The notes beneath the pieces are model-generated. The model did no database searches, was not told the origin of the DNA, and was given only the letters and a program-made list of their open reading frames with translations. DNA of 64,000 nt. Source: Branchiostoma floridae (lineage: Eukaryota; Chordata; Leptocardii; Amphioxiformes; Branchiostomatidae). Position numbers and translations under genes: made by a program. The stretch spans positions 2,929,905-2,993,904 of the forward strand of contig NC_049981.1 in assembly GCF_000003815.2 (NCBI RefSeq), written 5' to 3'. Positions 34,201-64,000 of the stretch are shown piece by piece (within the stretch, counting starts at the first letter, position 1; each line of letters begins with the position of its first letter).

Positions 34201-37200
34201 TTGGCATAAACAACTTCAAAATGATATATTTGGCGAATTTTTTTGGTAATTCTCCACTGGCCAGAGGGTCAACGGCCTCAAGGTCGTTGACCTCTCCCAC
34301 CTGAAGACAGCATGTGCACGTCTATATATACTAGTAACTTGATTAAAGAGGCAACCAATCACGTAGCCTGAGTCAACATCCCGAAGGGGATTGGCAGCCA
34401 ATCAGTGAGCCCGGTGTTATCTGGATGAGTCTATTCTGGCACGGAGGGGGTACATATTTTTTTTTAATTCATCTTTGGACTGTTGATAATATAATGTCTC
34501 TCAGTGGGAGTATTTTTGAACTGGACTATTTTGCAATTTTACATGGGGTGTACTGGAAGAGTCCATTCTTGCATGGAGGGGGGCATTTTTTTAAAATTTG
34601 TTTATGGACTTGGTGATTTGATATGTCAAAGTGTTTCAGTGTGGTTATTTTTTGACTGGTCAACTTTGCAATTTTACATAGGTTGTGCTGGGATAGTCCA
34701 TCCTTGCATGGGGGGATTTTTAAAATCCATTGTTGGGACTTTGGTGATTACGTCCAAGTCCAATTTTACCGGATGTATTTTTGGACTGCACCACTTTACA
34801 TAGGGGCATCGCAAGAAGAGTCCATTCTTGAATGGGGATGTTTTCAAATTTAGTTTTAGAAAGGTGATGATTCAATATTCTATTTTTAGTGGAAGTGTTT
34901 TTGGACTGGTCTATTTTACCTTTTCATGCCTTTTTTTGCTTAGTTCAACCTTGGCCATGTTTTGAGTGGGAGTATTTCTGGACTGGTCTATTGTGCAAAT
35001 CCACATGGGATGTACTGGAAGAGTCCATTCTTGCACTAGGAATTTTGTAAGATTCATTTTTGGGTGTCATTAAGTGTCATTAGTGGAAGTGACTTTTAAA
35101 CAAAAGTGTTCGATTTTTGCACATGGGTGATTTTGGAATAGTCTATTGTTGCATTGGGAGGGAGATGGCTGAAATATGCTGCATTTGCTCTCAAGCAAAT
35201 GTCGGCCTTTCTAGTTTTAACTTTAGTTATTGAGGGCGACACCCCCAACATATTTTCACTATCTCGAGCGGCGAAGGTACGAGCCGTTGCAGGGTAGGTT
35301 CTGGAAATTTTTTAAATCTAGACCCTCTGAAACGCCATTTCCTGTATTTTGAGGGACAAATTTTGCAGACAGACTAAGCTGAACTTAATTAAACTTCTAG
35401 TAGAGAAAACGATTTTTGAGGGCGACGACCCACGCACCAACATATTTTGCACTACGTCGTCGTGAGCCCCGAAGACGCAAGCCGCCGCAAGGACGTTCTG
35501 GAGAAATTTTTAAATCAGGACACTTTGATTGCCGTTTCAAGTAGGGGGAACATTTTGCTTGTAAACAAATCTAAAGTTTGATAATGAAATTTCTACCAGA
35601 GAAAGGTTGTGGGGGACGACGCTCCGGTAGCATTTTCCCACCATGTCCTGAGTGCCGAAGGCGCGAATCCTCACAAGGGAGGTCCTTTGAAATTTTGAAA
35701 TATGGACCCTCTGAAACGTCATTTCCTGCATTTTCAGGGCCAAATTTTGCCAGTAGACTAGCGAGATTTGATGAAATTTCCATTAGTGAAAATATACGCA
35801 AGAGTTTCAGTTGATTTTGTGTGTTTCAGCTTATTTTATCGTGGGGGCGACGCCCCCACGACCTATTTTTTGTGGGGGCGACCGCCCCCACTGCCCCCAC
35901 GGTGCCGCCGCCACTGAGTAGTTACTCAAAAAACTGGATATGGTTTTGGAAACGGTCAGACGTTTCAGATAGAATCCACTATCCTTTGTCAGTGACACTG
36001 TTCGGAAGTGATCTGGAAGAAACAGGTCTTTTATACTCTAACTATGAATGAAGACAATTTCAAATGTCCAATAGGAAACGTAGTTAGACAATTCAGACAG
36101 AAGACAATTTGGATTCCAAAGAAAACAAAGGTAAGGAGAGAATATACAATCCCACCCTCAACAGGAAAGGGGACATAGCACTACCCCCCAGGGAAATTAG
36201 AATTTAGTTGGTTGTGGCGAGTGTGATTGGTATCATGATTCTCTCTAGAGGAGAAAAAAAAGTTAAGCCGCGAAGCTTGGTGGGCGTTACTCCACTGTTA
36301 AAGAAAGTCAATGCTTTTCCCAGAATCCCACAGGTACAATGTCAGGGAAATGGTGAATATCAAACAGAGAATCTTTACATACTGAGCCAAACTTCAGTTT
36401 GATTGTTGTAATATATAATGAGCTCTGTCTAACAAAGATGAGATCCTTTTAGCATTTGTGTGTGGCACATGATTATATTGTACATGGCCTGGTGTCTTAC
36501 ACCACGAGGTGGTTTACTAGGTATGCAAATAAGAAAAAGCAAGAACAAATTCTTACCCTAAGTAGGTTGAGCATTTCATCATCACCTTTGTCCAATGTTA
36601 TGTCAAACGCAGTCTTTTCAAACTGGAAAAAAATCATTCCATTAGTAAGTGCCACAACAGGATTTTCAAAAGTATGAAAAGAGCAGTGTTAGATGCACGT
36701 GTACACAGGGTTCTCCCCAGAATTCTTTAGTGTAGTGGAGGGTTTGTTGATGGATGTGCTGCCCCTACGGCCGGTGAGGCTATGGGACCGGTGAGGTGAG
36801 GTGAGTGAGGGTTTGCAAAAATAATCCAAACCAACACGCTGCGCTTTCATGACAATGGGTTCATTGTGCAATTACAGAGGGTGTCAAATACTACAAGTAT
36901 AATGATTCCTTTGTTGTGAAGTGGCAAAACGACTATTGTTTTGATCATCGCCCATTCACAAGTACTTGCAGACAATACCCACTGGAAAAGTGATGCCACT
37001 TGGCACAAAAATCTGTGAATTTTCATTAATTTTAGCAAAACTAACCAAGAAAATATGTAAGAAACACACTAAATTTCAAAAGTAGTATAGTGGACCTGGG
37101 CTAGGAGTATAGTGTCGGGCCTCCGTTATTCCATCCTCTGGGGAGGACTCTGTGTACACCTGTACATGTTCTTTCCATCAGTTAGCACCCTTACTGAGTC

Positions 37201-40200
37201 ACTATATGGTTTCTAACTAACAATCCGAAAAGGCTGGGGGTTGTGTGAGACATTTCTACTTGACAGTGAAAACAATGAGAAGTCCTCACCTTACTCTCTA
37301 CATAGAGTTCAGCTCCATTCCTCATCAGGCACTTGGCTATATCCTTATGGCCAGCCTCAACTGCCCAGTGGAGGGGGGTCATCCTCAGCTACATGGTACA
37401 AGTTCAAATTCAAATTCAGAATGAAAAGATATCTGTTTTGCAGTTTTGACATATAAACAAAGTTTAGCATCGGCAAAATATTTGTAGCAGTTGCTTGCGT
37501 AATGGAAAATTTGGTGTATCTTATTACCTGGATGTCTAACCTTCATTTGTAACAGTTTGTACACATCTACAAAGAACGGGGTACCATTTTTCCATTGCCC
37601 ATTTGAGTGCTATGGTATTGGTCCAGTTACATGCTTTAAACTAATTAAAAGTAGATATATTTGCGAGTACATTTTTCAAGGATCATCTAACCCCATTTCA
37701 CAGCATTGTGTTTTATCTAACATTTCAAACAAAAAAAAAAGTCATATGCTATTTTGATGCCTACCATGTCTTTGGCATTGACATCAGCTCCATTCTTGAG
37801 GAGCATCTCCACAATGTCCAGATGTCCCTCCTGTGCTGCCATGTGAAGGGGTGTCCTGTCCACCTTTGTCCTGGATGCAGCAAGGACAACATTCAATGCA
37901 AGACGTAGAAAACACAAAACACATATCATATTTTCTTCATTTCAGTACAAAATTGCAACCCCCAATTGGGGCAAATATCAGAAAATCTGTCACAATGGGA
38001 CTGAAACATAAATCTTTTGAGGAAAAAATTCAAATAATGAGTACCTAGCTTCGGCCTTAGGGCCGTCCCTCAAATAGGACATTAAATGACGGTCCCATGT
38101 TTGAGGTGAGACACACTTCAAACACGTAAAAGAACCACACGACACTTATTGAAAAAAATAGGGGTCCCTCTCGGAGTGAGTAGACCAATTCAATCTGCCA
38201 GATATGTAACTTGTAGTACTCTTTAGCACAAACCTGGCGTGTTAAGGCAGTTTACCGGGGATGCAATACAAACGAATACAAACAAACATGTAGGGTGTAT
38301 CTGGGTGTACGCTGAACTGACCTTGCATCCCGACTGACCCCTGCCCTCAGTAAGACCTCTGCAGTGGACGTGTGCCCGTGTTGGGCTGCAAAGTGGAGCG
38401 GGGAGGTTCCCAGCTGCATCAAAATACATCACAACATGTCAGTACTAGATCTATGTGACAAAAAATATAGAGTCAGTTAAAGACTAGACCTAGTTTACAT
38501 TTCTTGCATTTTGCCTCCTCTCCTCTCCTCTAGATATAGAAAAAACAACAAAATTCTGCCAATTTCAGGATCAGACTTGAACTTTAACTTTCAAGCAATT
38601 TGACTAATACCAACTCCAGTCTTTGTCATTGCTTCTAAAGCATCAAAAGGGACTTTCTGCAACTTATGATCCACTGCTTTAGCTATAGAAATTACAACAC
38701 GGTGTATTACGTATCACCCAAGGTACAAGCCTGACTGTGGGTGATACAAAATACACCGTGTTGTATTTTACTCATGTCATAACCTGGTCGGAAAACACTG
38801 ATTTAATTGCCAAACTACTAATAAGAAAAAGGATCTATAGAATTTGACAAATTGTTTCAACAGTGCGCAAAAAGCTTCTTTAATTAAGAACATCGATTCA
38901 AACAAAACTTCCTCAAAAGAACTTCCTTTGCTTACACTAAGTTACAGTAGAGTGTGTGGAGGGCATTCTATTTAATCAATGGAAGCCTGTGTGATGCAAC
39001 TAAGAAGCATATATGTGATACAGAAATCATCACCTAGTCTGGGACACCTGTATTGAACGTTATCGTGGCCCAGGTGTGACATAACCACCAGTGTTTCCGC
39101 CAGAGGGGCGTCCACCCGTCCATTGACGGTCTCATTTCGTTTTGGACGGCTTGAACGCAAACAGAGGCCGTCCTCATTAAAAAAATGCGACCCACATTTT
39201 GCCGAGAAATCTGTACAAAGTCGATAAATGTAAACCGCAGTTTTGTGTTTTGTATTGAAGCAAGACGCTTGGGGACGCCGTCCACAGTCAGAAAGCCGCT
39301 TACTGTTTGTTTTGCTATTGTTATGATTGTTGACAAATGTGTGTCGGTGCATACGATAATCTCATTAAAACCCGTTTTTCAAGGTCTCAGTTATGCGAAT
39401 TTTCCCTGCCACATTTCGAAAACTTGGCGGTAGGTCGATCTCGCTATTACACTACAAACTAATAGTTGTTATTGGGAGAAATAACTTAATAAGAAAACAC
39501 ACTAACTAATTGTCTAGATATTAAAAACTTTAGTCTCTGTTTTCATCATCAATCATCGTAAACAAAACAAAACACGATGAACAGAAACATGTGCCCACCG
39601 GGTGCTTGGCACGGGAAATCCAAGACCTCTTTCAAGTTAGTTATCGGCAACACAGCGGAAAAATAAAGTGTTCACATAAGAGGTGATGGACGTAAAAACA
39701 TCAAGTATAACTTTGGTTCCTTTTTATGTGAGTTTTGAGCCCGCAAAATCTCCGAAAACGGCAGAAATTTTCGGGATAAATACGCATCAAAAATGGCGGT
39801 CGGTAGTTGTTGTGTATCCTAGCCAATCACAGCGCTAGTTTCCCGTGACGTCGCTAGCTTTCCCAGATCTCGCGAGAAGTCACCACGTGAGATTGCGGGA
39901 TTTCGGCCGCCATTACGCACACTGTCGCCGATAGACGATGTTTTTCGTCATTTCTGAACGCAAATTTCTCGATCTATGGAAGGTTTTAGATGATTTATAA
40001 GTATACTACAACATAAAAGAGAATAGATACAAATGCTATTTCTTTGTTGAAAGCCCAAGAACCGTTTCTAGAACTTTTTAAAAGTCGTAGTACCCGTTCG
40101 ATGCGGCATACCGGTACGCGGCACAGATCATAACACTTCGGCACTGAACTTAATCGGACGTTAGTTGTTTTGTTTTTTCTTGCGACAGTTAACCATTAAC

Positions 40201-40550
40201 TTTAATTTTCGCGATTTTACAATTAAATTTAATTTTCGCGGTTTTACAATTAAATTTAATGTTCGCGGTTTTGCAATTAAATTTAATTTTCGCGGTTTTC
40301 GCGCCCCAAGGTGGACGGCCTCCCAGCTGAGGTCTGGCGGAAACACTGATAACCACTGTTAACTAACAGTTTAAGAGTGTATTGGAGTTCTCACCCAGTC
40401 CGTAGTGAAAGGTGCCCCGTTAGACATGAGCATCCTGACTTCTTCATCATGGCCCTTCCTGGCAGCATCCAGCAGTCTCTTCCCCAGGTCCACCAGGGTC
40501 AGAGCTGCTGCCTGCCCCGGGGTGGGGTTCACGTTGGCTGCCAGGGACAT
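28126..40550 (-). CDS. GABPB: GA-binding protein beta (GABP beta), 11 exons, 483 aa, complete
   Basis: Nuclear ankyrin-repeat partner of the ETS factor GABP alpha; it supplies transactivation and tetramer formation. Exons in order: 40550-40395, 38413-38322, 37870-37765, 37388-37290, 36622-36557, 33237-33066, 31779-31681, 31126-30968, 30275-30075, 29239-29109, 28296-28126. All are GT-AG with matching phases (1452 nt). [20 protein letters not shown] (19-38) and NGAPFTTDW form ankyrin 1. [32 protein letters not shown] and [20 protein letters not shown] are repeats 2-4, and [19 protein letters not shown] is the capping repeat. Residues 174-384 are Thr/Gln/Ser-rich, the activation region. PPSKRMR (407-413) is a likely nuclear localisation signal. 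Residues 428-480 are a charged leucine-zipper coil. The start is MSLAANV; the bases before it (CCACAG) look like a 5'-UTR splice acceptor. Confidence 0.96.
28480..28560 (-). repeat. Arm of the CAGTTACTCAAGCAACTGG hairpin family
   Basis: Contains CAGTTGCTTGAGTAACTGCT followed by TTTTGGTGCACCGTATTACC, matching the arms at 47768-47950 and the split copy at 33271/36000. A further fragment is at about 37480-37560. It sits in GABPB intron 10. Confidence 0.7.
29818..30040. mobile_element. 223-bp hAT-type non-autonomous element
   Basis: The ends are CTGGGCTCTAGCCAGC and GCTGGCTAGAGCCCTT. Flanking 8-mers GTAAAAAG (29810-29817) and GTAAAAAA (30041-30048) match at 7 of 8 positions. It sits in GABPB intron 9, just downstream of exon 9. 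The interior carries TTGACGG phrases shared with the 32696-33036 element. Confidence 0.8.
31236..31545. mobile_element. Decayed CAGGGATGGACAAG element
   Basis: It starts CAGGGATGGACAAGTCCACT and contains several GACAAGTGAATTTT phrases, but the far terminus is lost. The CAGGG start suggests the hAT group. It sits in GABPB intron 7. Confidence 0.45.
32160..32264 (-). repeat. Fragment of the GGGCTCGAAATTCATTAGG element
   Basis: Complementary to the left end of the copy at 49793-50105, with GGGTGCACC blocks and a CGAGCCCTG end. Only one terminus is present. Confidence 0.65.
32696..33036. mobile_element. 341-bp hAT-type element, sharing its core with the 39-40 kb element
   Basis: The ends are CAGGGCTCTAG and CTAGAGCCCTG. 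Flanking 8-mers TAAGCAGT and CATGCAGT match at 6 of 8. The interior from about 32765 to 32930 (CGGGTTTTTAATGAGATTAT; GACGGCGTCCCCAAGC) is the inverse of 39245-39390 inside the 1.26-kb element. Confidence 0.75.
33271..36000 (+). repeat. Hairpin-family repeat split by a 2.6-kb insertion
   Basis: The left piece 33271-33311 (GTAGGTTAGACATCCAGGTA ... CACCAAAAAGTAG) continues after the insertion at 35917 (AGTAGTTACTCAAAAAACTG ... GGTTTTGGAAACGG). The same sequence runs without interruption at 47768-47813 and, inverted, at 47875-47950. Confidence 0.85.
33312..35916. mobile_element. 2.6-kb repeat-built DNA element inside GABPB intron 5
   Basis: The ends are CAGAGGCGGCGGCACCG and CGGTGCCGCCGCCACTG. 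The direct repeat AGTAG lies just outside both ends. There is no transposase. The interior is three repeat sets: a ~160-bp unit with TGACCTGAAATTTGGTA (33656-34210, about four copies), a ~130-200-bp unit with GGAAGAGTCCATTCTTGCAT (34425-35180, about five copies), and an outer unit with CCCTCTGAAACG(C/T)CATTTCC at about 33460, 35327 and 35705. Confidence 0.8.
38693..38765. repeat. 73-bp hairpin in GABPB intron 1
   Basis: TACAACACGGTGTATTACGT / TACACCGTGTTGTA arms with GTATCACCC / GGGTGATAC inside. It has the usual form of a very short palindromic MITE. No target duplication was read. Confidence 0.8.
39089..40348. mobile_element. 1.26-kb hAT-type non-autonomous element with perfect 8-bp target duplication
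   Basis: The ends CAGTGTTTCCGCCAGA and TCTGGCGGAAACACTG are perfect inverse copies. The flanks are identical 8-mers ATAACCAC at 39081-39088 and 40349-40356. CAGTG termini and an 8-bp duplication define the hAT superfamily. No transposase domain is recognisable. At about 40193-40300 there is a four-copy ~29-bp minisatellite (ATTTAATTTTCGCGGTTTTA). It lies in GABPB intron 1, 39 bp upstream of the exon 1 donor. Confidence 0.93.
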
Positions 40551-40559
40551 CCTGTGGTC

Positions 40560-43220
40560 ACCGGATAACAAGGTTCTTTATCAGTTTATTCACAACCAGC
40601 ATCTATGTACAATATAGGGTTAATGATATAGTGTATAGTGTATATGGTGCCATAATTCATGCCCGCTGACGGGTTCCTATATATAAGTACAACCACCGAA
40701 TGATCGAGTCCGAATGTACACCGAAGGAAAGTGGGACATTAACGTTATTATCATATAGACATTGTAATGTCTATCCGTGACGCACTAACTCCGGATGGTG
40801 CATTTCATTATGTAGACGAGATCCGGCTTTTGTTCGTCCGGCCTTTTATCTTGCAGTCGCTGTGAACAATTATTATGCGGTCCCAAACATAATTTAAGAA
40901 CTGTTACTGTTGTAAATGCGAATTCAAACCGTTTGAATTGAACAGTTAGGGAAATTAGACAATAAAAATGCAGTCCGAAACTTGACTGGGTCGACAAGTA
41001 CCACCCCCCCCTCCCTCAAATAGCGGTTCATGACAGGACTATATTTTCTCATCCAAACAGCCTCTTTTAATCAAATGGAGAGCACTGCATTTTAGATTGT
41101 CATCCTCTCTTACTCTTTCAGTCTTTGGCTCTTCATCTATCTTCTTTCTGCTGTCTCAGTGTAAGTATGACACACTTCTTTCTTGTGATGTGGTCTTACA
41201 CTTCTGATTTGTGGTCACATTAGATGTTAAACTTAAAGTCCTTGTACTTGGTACTTGTATATACTGGATGTACATTTGTAGTATATGATGGTGGCCAACT
41301 CCGTCTGTAGCACTTGGGCTACACAACTTGAACAACTCCCTTGGCCATAAGCTAGTTCACAAGTACACATGTGCAGCGACATGAACCGTGCGCAATATAT
41401 CAAAGGTGAAGGCACCTAACCTGTAAACAGATATTGTCTCAACATTCTCTAAATTTGGGGTAAGGGGAAAGAACGGTATATTTTATATGTACCCGTATAT
41501 GTACACCAGTACACCCCCCTTGTGCGGATCTACCAATCCAACAAGCACCGGGAAGTCGCGCCTCCTGGCGTAATACCCTGGAATCCCAAATTTACACATG
41601 CTTCGAGTTCGATTACAAACTCTCGAATATTATCAATAAAGGATCACATAAACATGACTTGTACTTTTGTCCCTTATAAGTTATATATTCCATGTTTGTA
41701 GAGTAAGTTACAAGCATATATTCTAGCATTTCATAGATGGTCTGGCAATCTTACAAGCTGCCGTAACGTTACATGTCATTGCAGCGGACACTGCGCTACA
41801 GATGGTTTTTGGAACGTTCCATCGCAAAAATGTGTGCCCTATAAATCCCAAACTATGCAACTACAGTAGGATTTCTGGACATAGTCAAGTATTTAAAACA
41901 CCAAAACTCATGTTTTGTTTCTGTCTCAGACTCAGAGGCCTTCACCTTTGACAAACCACCAACGATTCGAACATATAACGCATGTATGTGGTTGTGCATG
42001 TGTACTCTTAAGTGTTGTACTCATCATTTTTGGTGCAACAGTTATGTCAACTTACAAATAAAGGTTTAAAAAAAATGTATGTGGTCATTATGTAGCCTGA
42101 GTACCATCCTCTGTAGTGACCGCTGGCTCAATCCTGGCTTCACTGGCTCAATCCTTTGCAAGCAAGCAAAAGCATTGAGCCAGCGGTCACTACAGAGGAT
42201 GGTTCTCAAGCTAGTCATTATTATTATGTTGATGACAGAGTGTAGTACAAATATGACTATGAGTGCTCAGGCATTTTATCTGAACACATTTACTCAAGAT
42301 TGTCAATGTGAAACATGATCTGTGTCCAGATCACTCTAAAAAATATTTCAAAACTCGTGCTATACTGTCCTATACTTAATCTTAAATTAAAGTTAAAAAA
42401 TAAAAGACAAATACATAGCAGAATCGTGGCATTTATTGCTATTTTATTCATCAGTGATAGTGTACGATAATCACTTATGCAACATCTCTAGTAGTGTCTC
42501 AATGATCATGGTAACATGAACAAAGTGTGCAAAATATTTTCCAAAAAGTCTGTCAGTGAATGAATTATCATTGCAGGAAAACCCACATATGCAATGCACT
42601 GCTAACACAAACAGATTGCAATGGACTACCAAACATGCCAGGTCAGCAGCATAGACATTTCCAGACAAAAATAAATTAATAATGACACTGTTTTGTTGTC
42701 CAGTCCTGTCTACAAAAGAAGGAAGCATGATGTAGTCCTCAGTTGTCCAGGTTTACCTTGAGAAAATATCAAAGCCGGCAAAATTTCCAGGTGTCCATTT
42801 GAGGTCCAGACAGGTGGCCTGGTAACCTATCCTGGTGGCCCGTACGGCCTCACAGACACAACCCTGGTCTGGCTTTTCCGTAACCCCATCCCAGACACTC
42901 CCAGACGCTGGTCCATTTTATACGCCCTTTCTAACAATCCTGGCAAAATTTTGCAAAGGAATAACATCTAGTCTACATCTGTATGCAGCCCTATATCCTA
43001 CAAACAACCACGGTCTCAGTGAGGGGCTAACTTGGCGCTCTGTTGAGGATCTTTTAGCCAGAAATTCCCGGTAAAGATGGACGAGAAAATGTCCCAAAAG
43101 CGGAAATCGAGCCCTACGGAAAGGGCACATCCGGCTGGAAGCTTGACCTGGAAAAAGATCGTTGAAACAAACTAAAACTATTTTCTAAAGGGCTATAAAT
43201 TTTTTCAGATATTTTTACAC
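40560..43220. other. Upstream region between GABPB and USP8
   Basis: Contains the hairpin element at 42093-42213 and nothing else recognisable. If the GABPB first exon is near 43.23 kb as proposed, this is its 5'-UTR intron. Short open frames here have no support. Confidence 0.5.
42093..42213. mobile_element. 121-bp hairpin element with ~9-bp target duplication
   Basis: It starts TAGCCTGAGTACCATCC and ends GGATGGTTCTCAAGCTA. Arms pair over TGTAGTGACCGCTGGCTCAA. The flanks are GTCATTATG (42084-42092) and GTCATTATT (42214-42222), 8 of 9 matching. The terminal TAGCCTGRGTA is shared with the 25769-25854 palindrome. Confidence 0.88.
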
Positions 43221-43224
43221 ATAC

Positions 43225-43345
43225 CTTTTCTTGTTTAGAGTCCGCAAAAGTGGAGTTTAGGAGCAGGAATGGTCAGTTTTTGCCCGTACAAGGAGAAATA
43301 TTTTCTAGGCGGCCGGAAGTCTGTTTGTTATTTCCGGAAGCACAT
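43225..43345 (-). promoter_or_regulatory. Candidate GABPB promoter and first non-coding exon with paired ETS sites
   Basis: CCGGAAGT at 43313-43320 and TTCCGGAAG at 43332-43340 are two ETS/GABP sites about 20 bp apart. A minus-strand donor (GAAAAG then GTATGT) at 43224 could close a first exon whose partner is the CCACAG acceptor just before the GABPB start codon. The transcription start is inferred. Confidence 0.45.
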
Positions 43346-43737
43346 GGCGTAGGCAGAAGCCTGTTCACATTTGTCTGGCGCGGATGGTTAATTCAGGACA
43401 GAAAATATTGTACAAAATACGGAATTAAGATTAAGTTAGCCAACTTATTACGTAGACAATATCATGTATATCCATATGTCTAAACTCTCAGTATAAATGT
43501 TAACAGGCATACATACTTTTCGCACAAAATAGCTACTATTTTGTAACGCGGAGTGACACAGATTGAAGAAAGGTATAAAACAGGTCGTGGTGACGTAGCG
43601 TTACATCTAATTATAAAAAGGAAATTCTAATTTTAAAACGTATGATATCATACTTACTATTCATAAAATTAATTTTGATTAATCTTTTGTGCTTCAAATA
43701 CAAAAGTGTACAACATGTTGCCAACCATTTAGTTCGG

Positions 43738-43895
43738 TGACGTCATTACATAGATTTCACCAACAAGACAAGATGGCGGCGCTTGTTACGATTTTGGATG
43801 CGGAAGTAAAAGCAAAGTGAATGTTTGCGAGTTTTAGTAAAGTTGGTTCCCTGTCAGCCTGGTGACTGCAATTCGGAGGTGTGCTACCATCTGTT
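43738..43895 (+). promoter_or_regulatory. Candidate USP8 promoter and first non-coding exon
   Basis: A consensus CRE TGACGTCA (43738-43745), a YY1-type initiator AAGATGGCGGC (43770-43780) and an ETS site GCGGAAGT (43800-43807) sit just upstream of a strong GTAAGT donor at 43896. The YY1 ATG opens a 15-codon upstream frame that ends before the donor. The likely splice partner is the exon beginning 45028. Confidence 0.6.
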
Positions 43896-45027
43896 GTAAG
43901 TCTTTATTTCTATCCTTAAGTCACCTGTATAACTTGGGTATCACTTTTATATAAATCTATGGTATCTCCAAGCAGACGTTTTCTGACAGCAATCCGTCGG
44001 TGTGCACAAAGGGGCCAGTTTAACGTGACGATCTCCCACAAAAACATCAGCTTGGCAATTCGATGGTCGACATGACATGTGATGTTGTTAACAAATTCTT
44101 CCTATATACAGAGTTCTCATTTTGATGCCATCAGCTATCGATCTGCACTATGTGGATTAAAGTATCTGTAAAATATAATAGGTGCTATACATTGCTTGAT
44201 CCAATTACGACAAGTCCTTCAGCTGGTGAATGTGATCAAGGAGGCTGATGACAAATCCGGAGTGACTGTCAATAACAATAACCTGCTCGGCAATGTGCTA
44301 CACTCCACTGGCACACAACTGTGATAGGTTGGTCTGGTGCATTTATGACAAAACGCCCGATGTGGGCAGTTGTACCGTCAATTTTTAAAATTTTCATCCG
44401 GGAACCTTAGAGGGGCGTAAAAGGAACGCGCCATCTTTGTGAGGCATATGTTTTTGGATTGTTTGGCTGAAATGAAGTCAGTTTCAAGGTACGTCTGCCA
44501 TTTTTCTACGTCCCAACTTTGAAATGATGTAGAAAAATTTCTCAAAGAACATCAAATGATATTCACAGGTAGTTAAATTCAATTACGAATATAATGCCGA
44601 AAATCGCAAGTTCTTACCACTTTGAGAAAATGAGAGCTAGAGAGGTCCGACTCCAAGAGTGAGGTAGTAGGCCAAGGTGTGTTGTCGGATCGCCCAGCAG
44701 GCTGAAATGCCTGGGTAGGTGTTCCGAGTGTGACCCGAAATTCGAGTACGTTGTACTCGGGATTACCCGAGTGGGTGCCGAACGTTCTGACGGAGATTTC
44801 CAACGGATGCAGAAGGTACCAGAAGTGCGATTTTGCGACAATCCCCGACTGACGGCACACCCACGGCACGCATTGCACACGTGACCAAAAGACAACAAAT
44901 TCTCATATGGCCTATGAGGTAAGTGTGCCCGTGCACTTTCACTCTCACTCATGGCAGAGCATGGGTTTGGTCTGTCATTGGCAAAAGGTATAGTTCATTA
45001 ATTGAGGTTGTGTTTCTTATGTTCCAG
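43896..45027 (+). other. Probable USP8 5'-UTR intron
   Basis: Bounded by the GTAAGT donor at 43896 and the GTTCCAG acceptor at 45021-45027. It contains no element with readable ends. Confidence 0.5.
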
Positions 45028-45049
45028 ATCTGTTCCAAACATTGACATC

Positions 45050-64000
<18,951 letters not shown>

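Noticed and set aside
39034..39352. Two 100-126-codon minus-strand frames inside the hAT element
   Set aside because: No hAT dimerisation motif, zinc finger or other domain can be recognised, and the frames overlap each other. Probably chance.

Overview
The window looks like an invertebrate deuterostome genome, most likely amphioxus (Branchiostoma). Genes have many short coding exons with GT-AG introns. Introns and intergenic DNA are packed with palindromic MITEs, hAT-type non-autonomous elements, tRNA-derived SINEs and a CR1-type LINE. The species call is inference: no search could be run, and all gene models were built by eye from splice signals, reading phase and remembered family motifs.

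Layout, left to right. (1) 390-5302, plus: a complete five-exon alpha-2,8-sialyltransferase-like gene (384 aa). Its first exon sits at the end of a tandem array built from its own 5' end. (2) 6822-7521: a 700-bp element with exact 24-bp inverted ends. The 3' tail of a 5'-truncated CR1 LINE with an intact ORF (7522-10186, minus) abuts it. (3) 11881-15500, minus: a complete gene for a secreted Tae4-type peptidoglycan amidase, i.e. a bacterial type VI secretion effector family taken over by animals ('dae4'). It has a signal peptide, Ser-rich linker, introns and a TATA box. (4) 18264-21155, minus: a four-exon, 146-aa four-helix membrane protein of MARVEL (MAL/CMTM-like) type. (5) 21.2-28.1 kb: repeat-bearing DNA without a recognisable gene. 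(6) 28126-40550, minus: complete 11-exon GABP beta (483 aa; ankyrin repeats, activation region, leucine zipper). (7) 43.2-43.9 kb: a candidate divergent promoter with ETS, CRE and YY1-like sites. (8) 45050-64000, plus: USP8 (MIT, rhodanese, SH3-binding motifs, coiled coil, WW, 14-3-3 site, start of the catalytic domain). 21 coding exons (1,019 codons) lie inside. The window ends exactly on the AG of the next splice acceptor.

GABPB and USP8 stand head to head, the same arrangement I recall for GABPB1 and USP8 on human chromosome 15. This looks like old chordate microsynteny, possibly with a shared promoter and GABP autoregulation. The sialyltransferase, amidase and MARVEL genes show no evident functional link. 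The most unusual gene is the animal-domesticated bacterial amidase. The most unusual DNA structures are the self-derived repeat at the sialyltransferase first exon and several transposons with readable target-site duplications, including a nested insertion with an in-window empty-site match.
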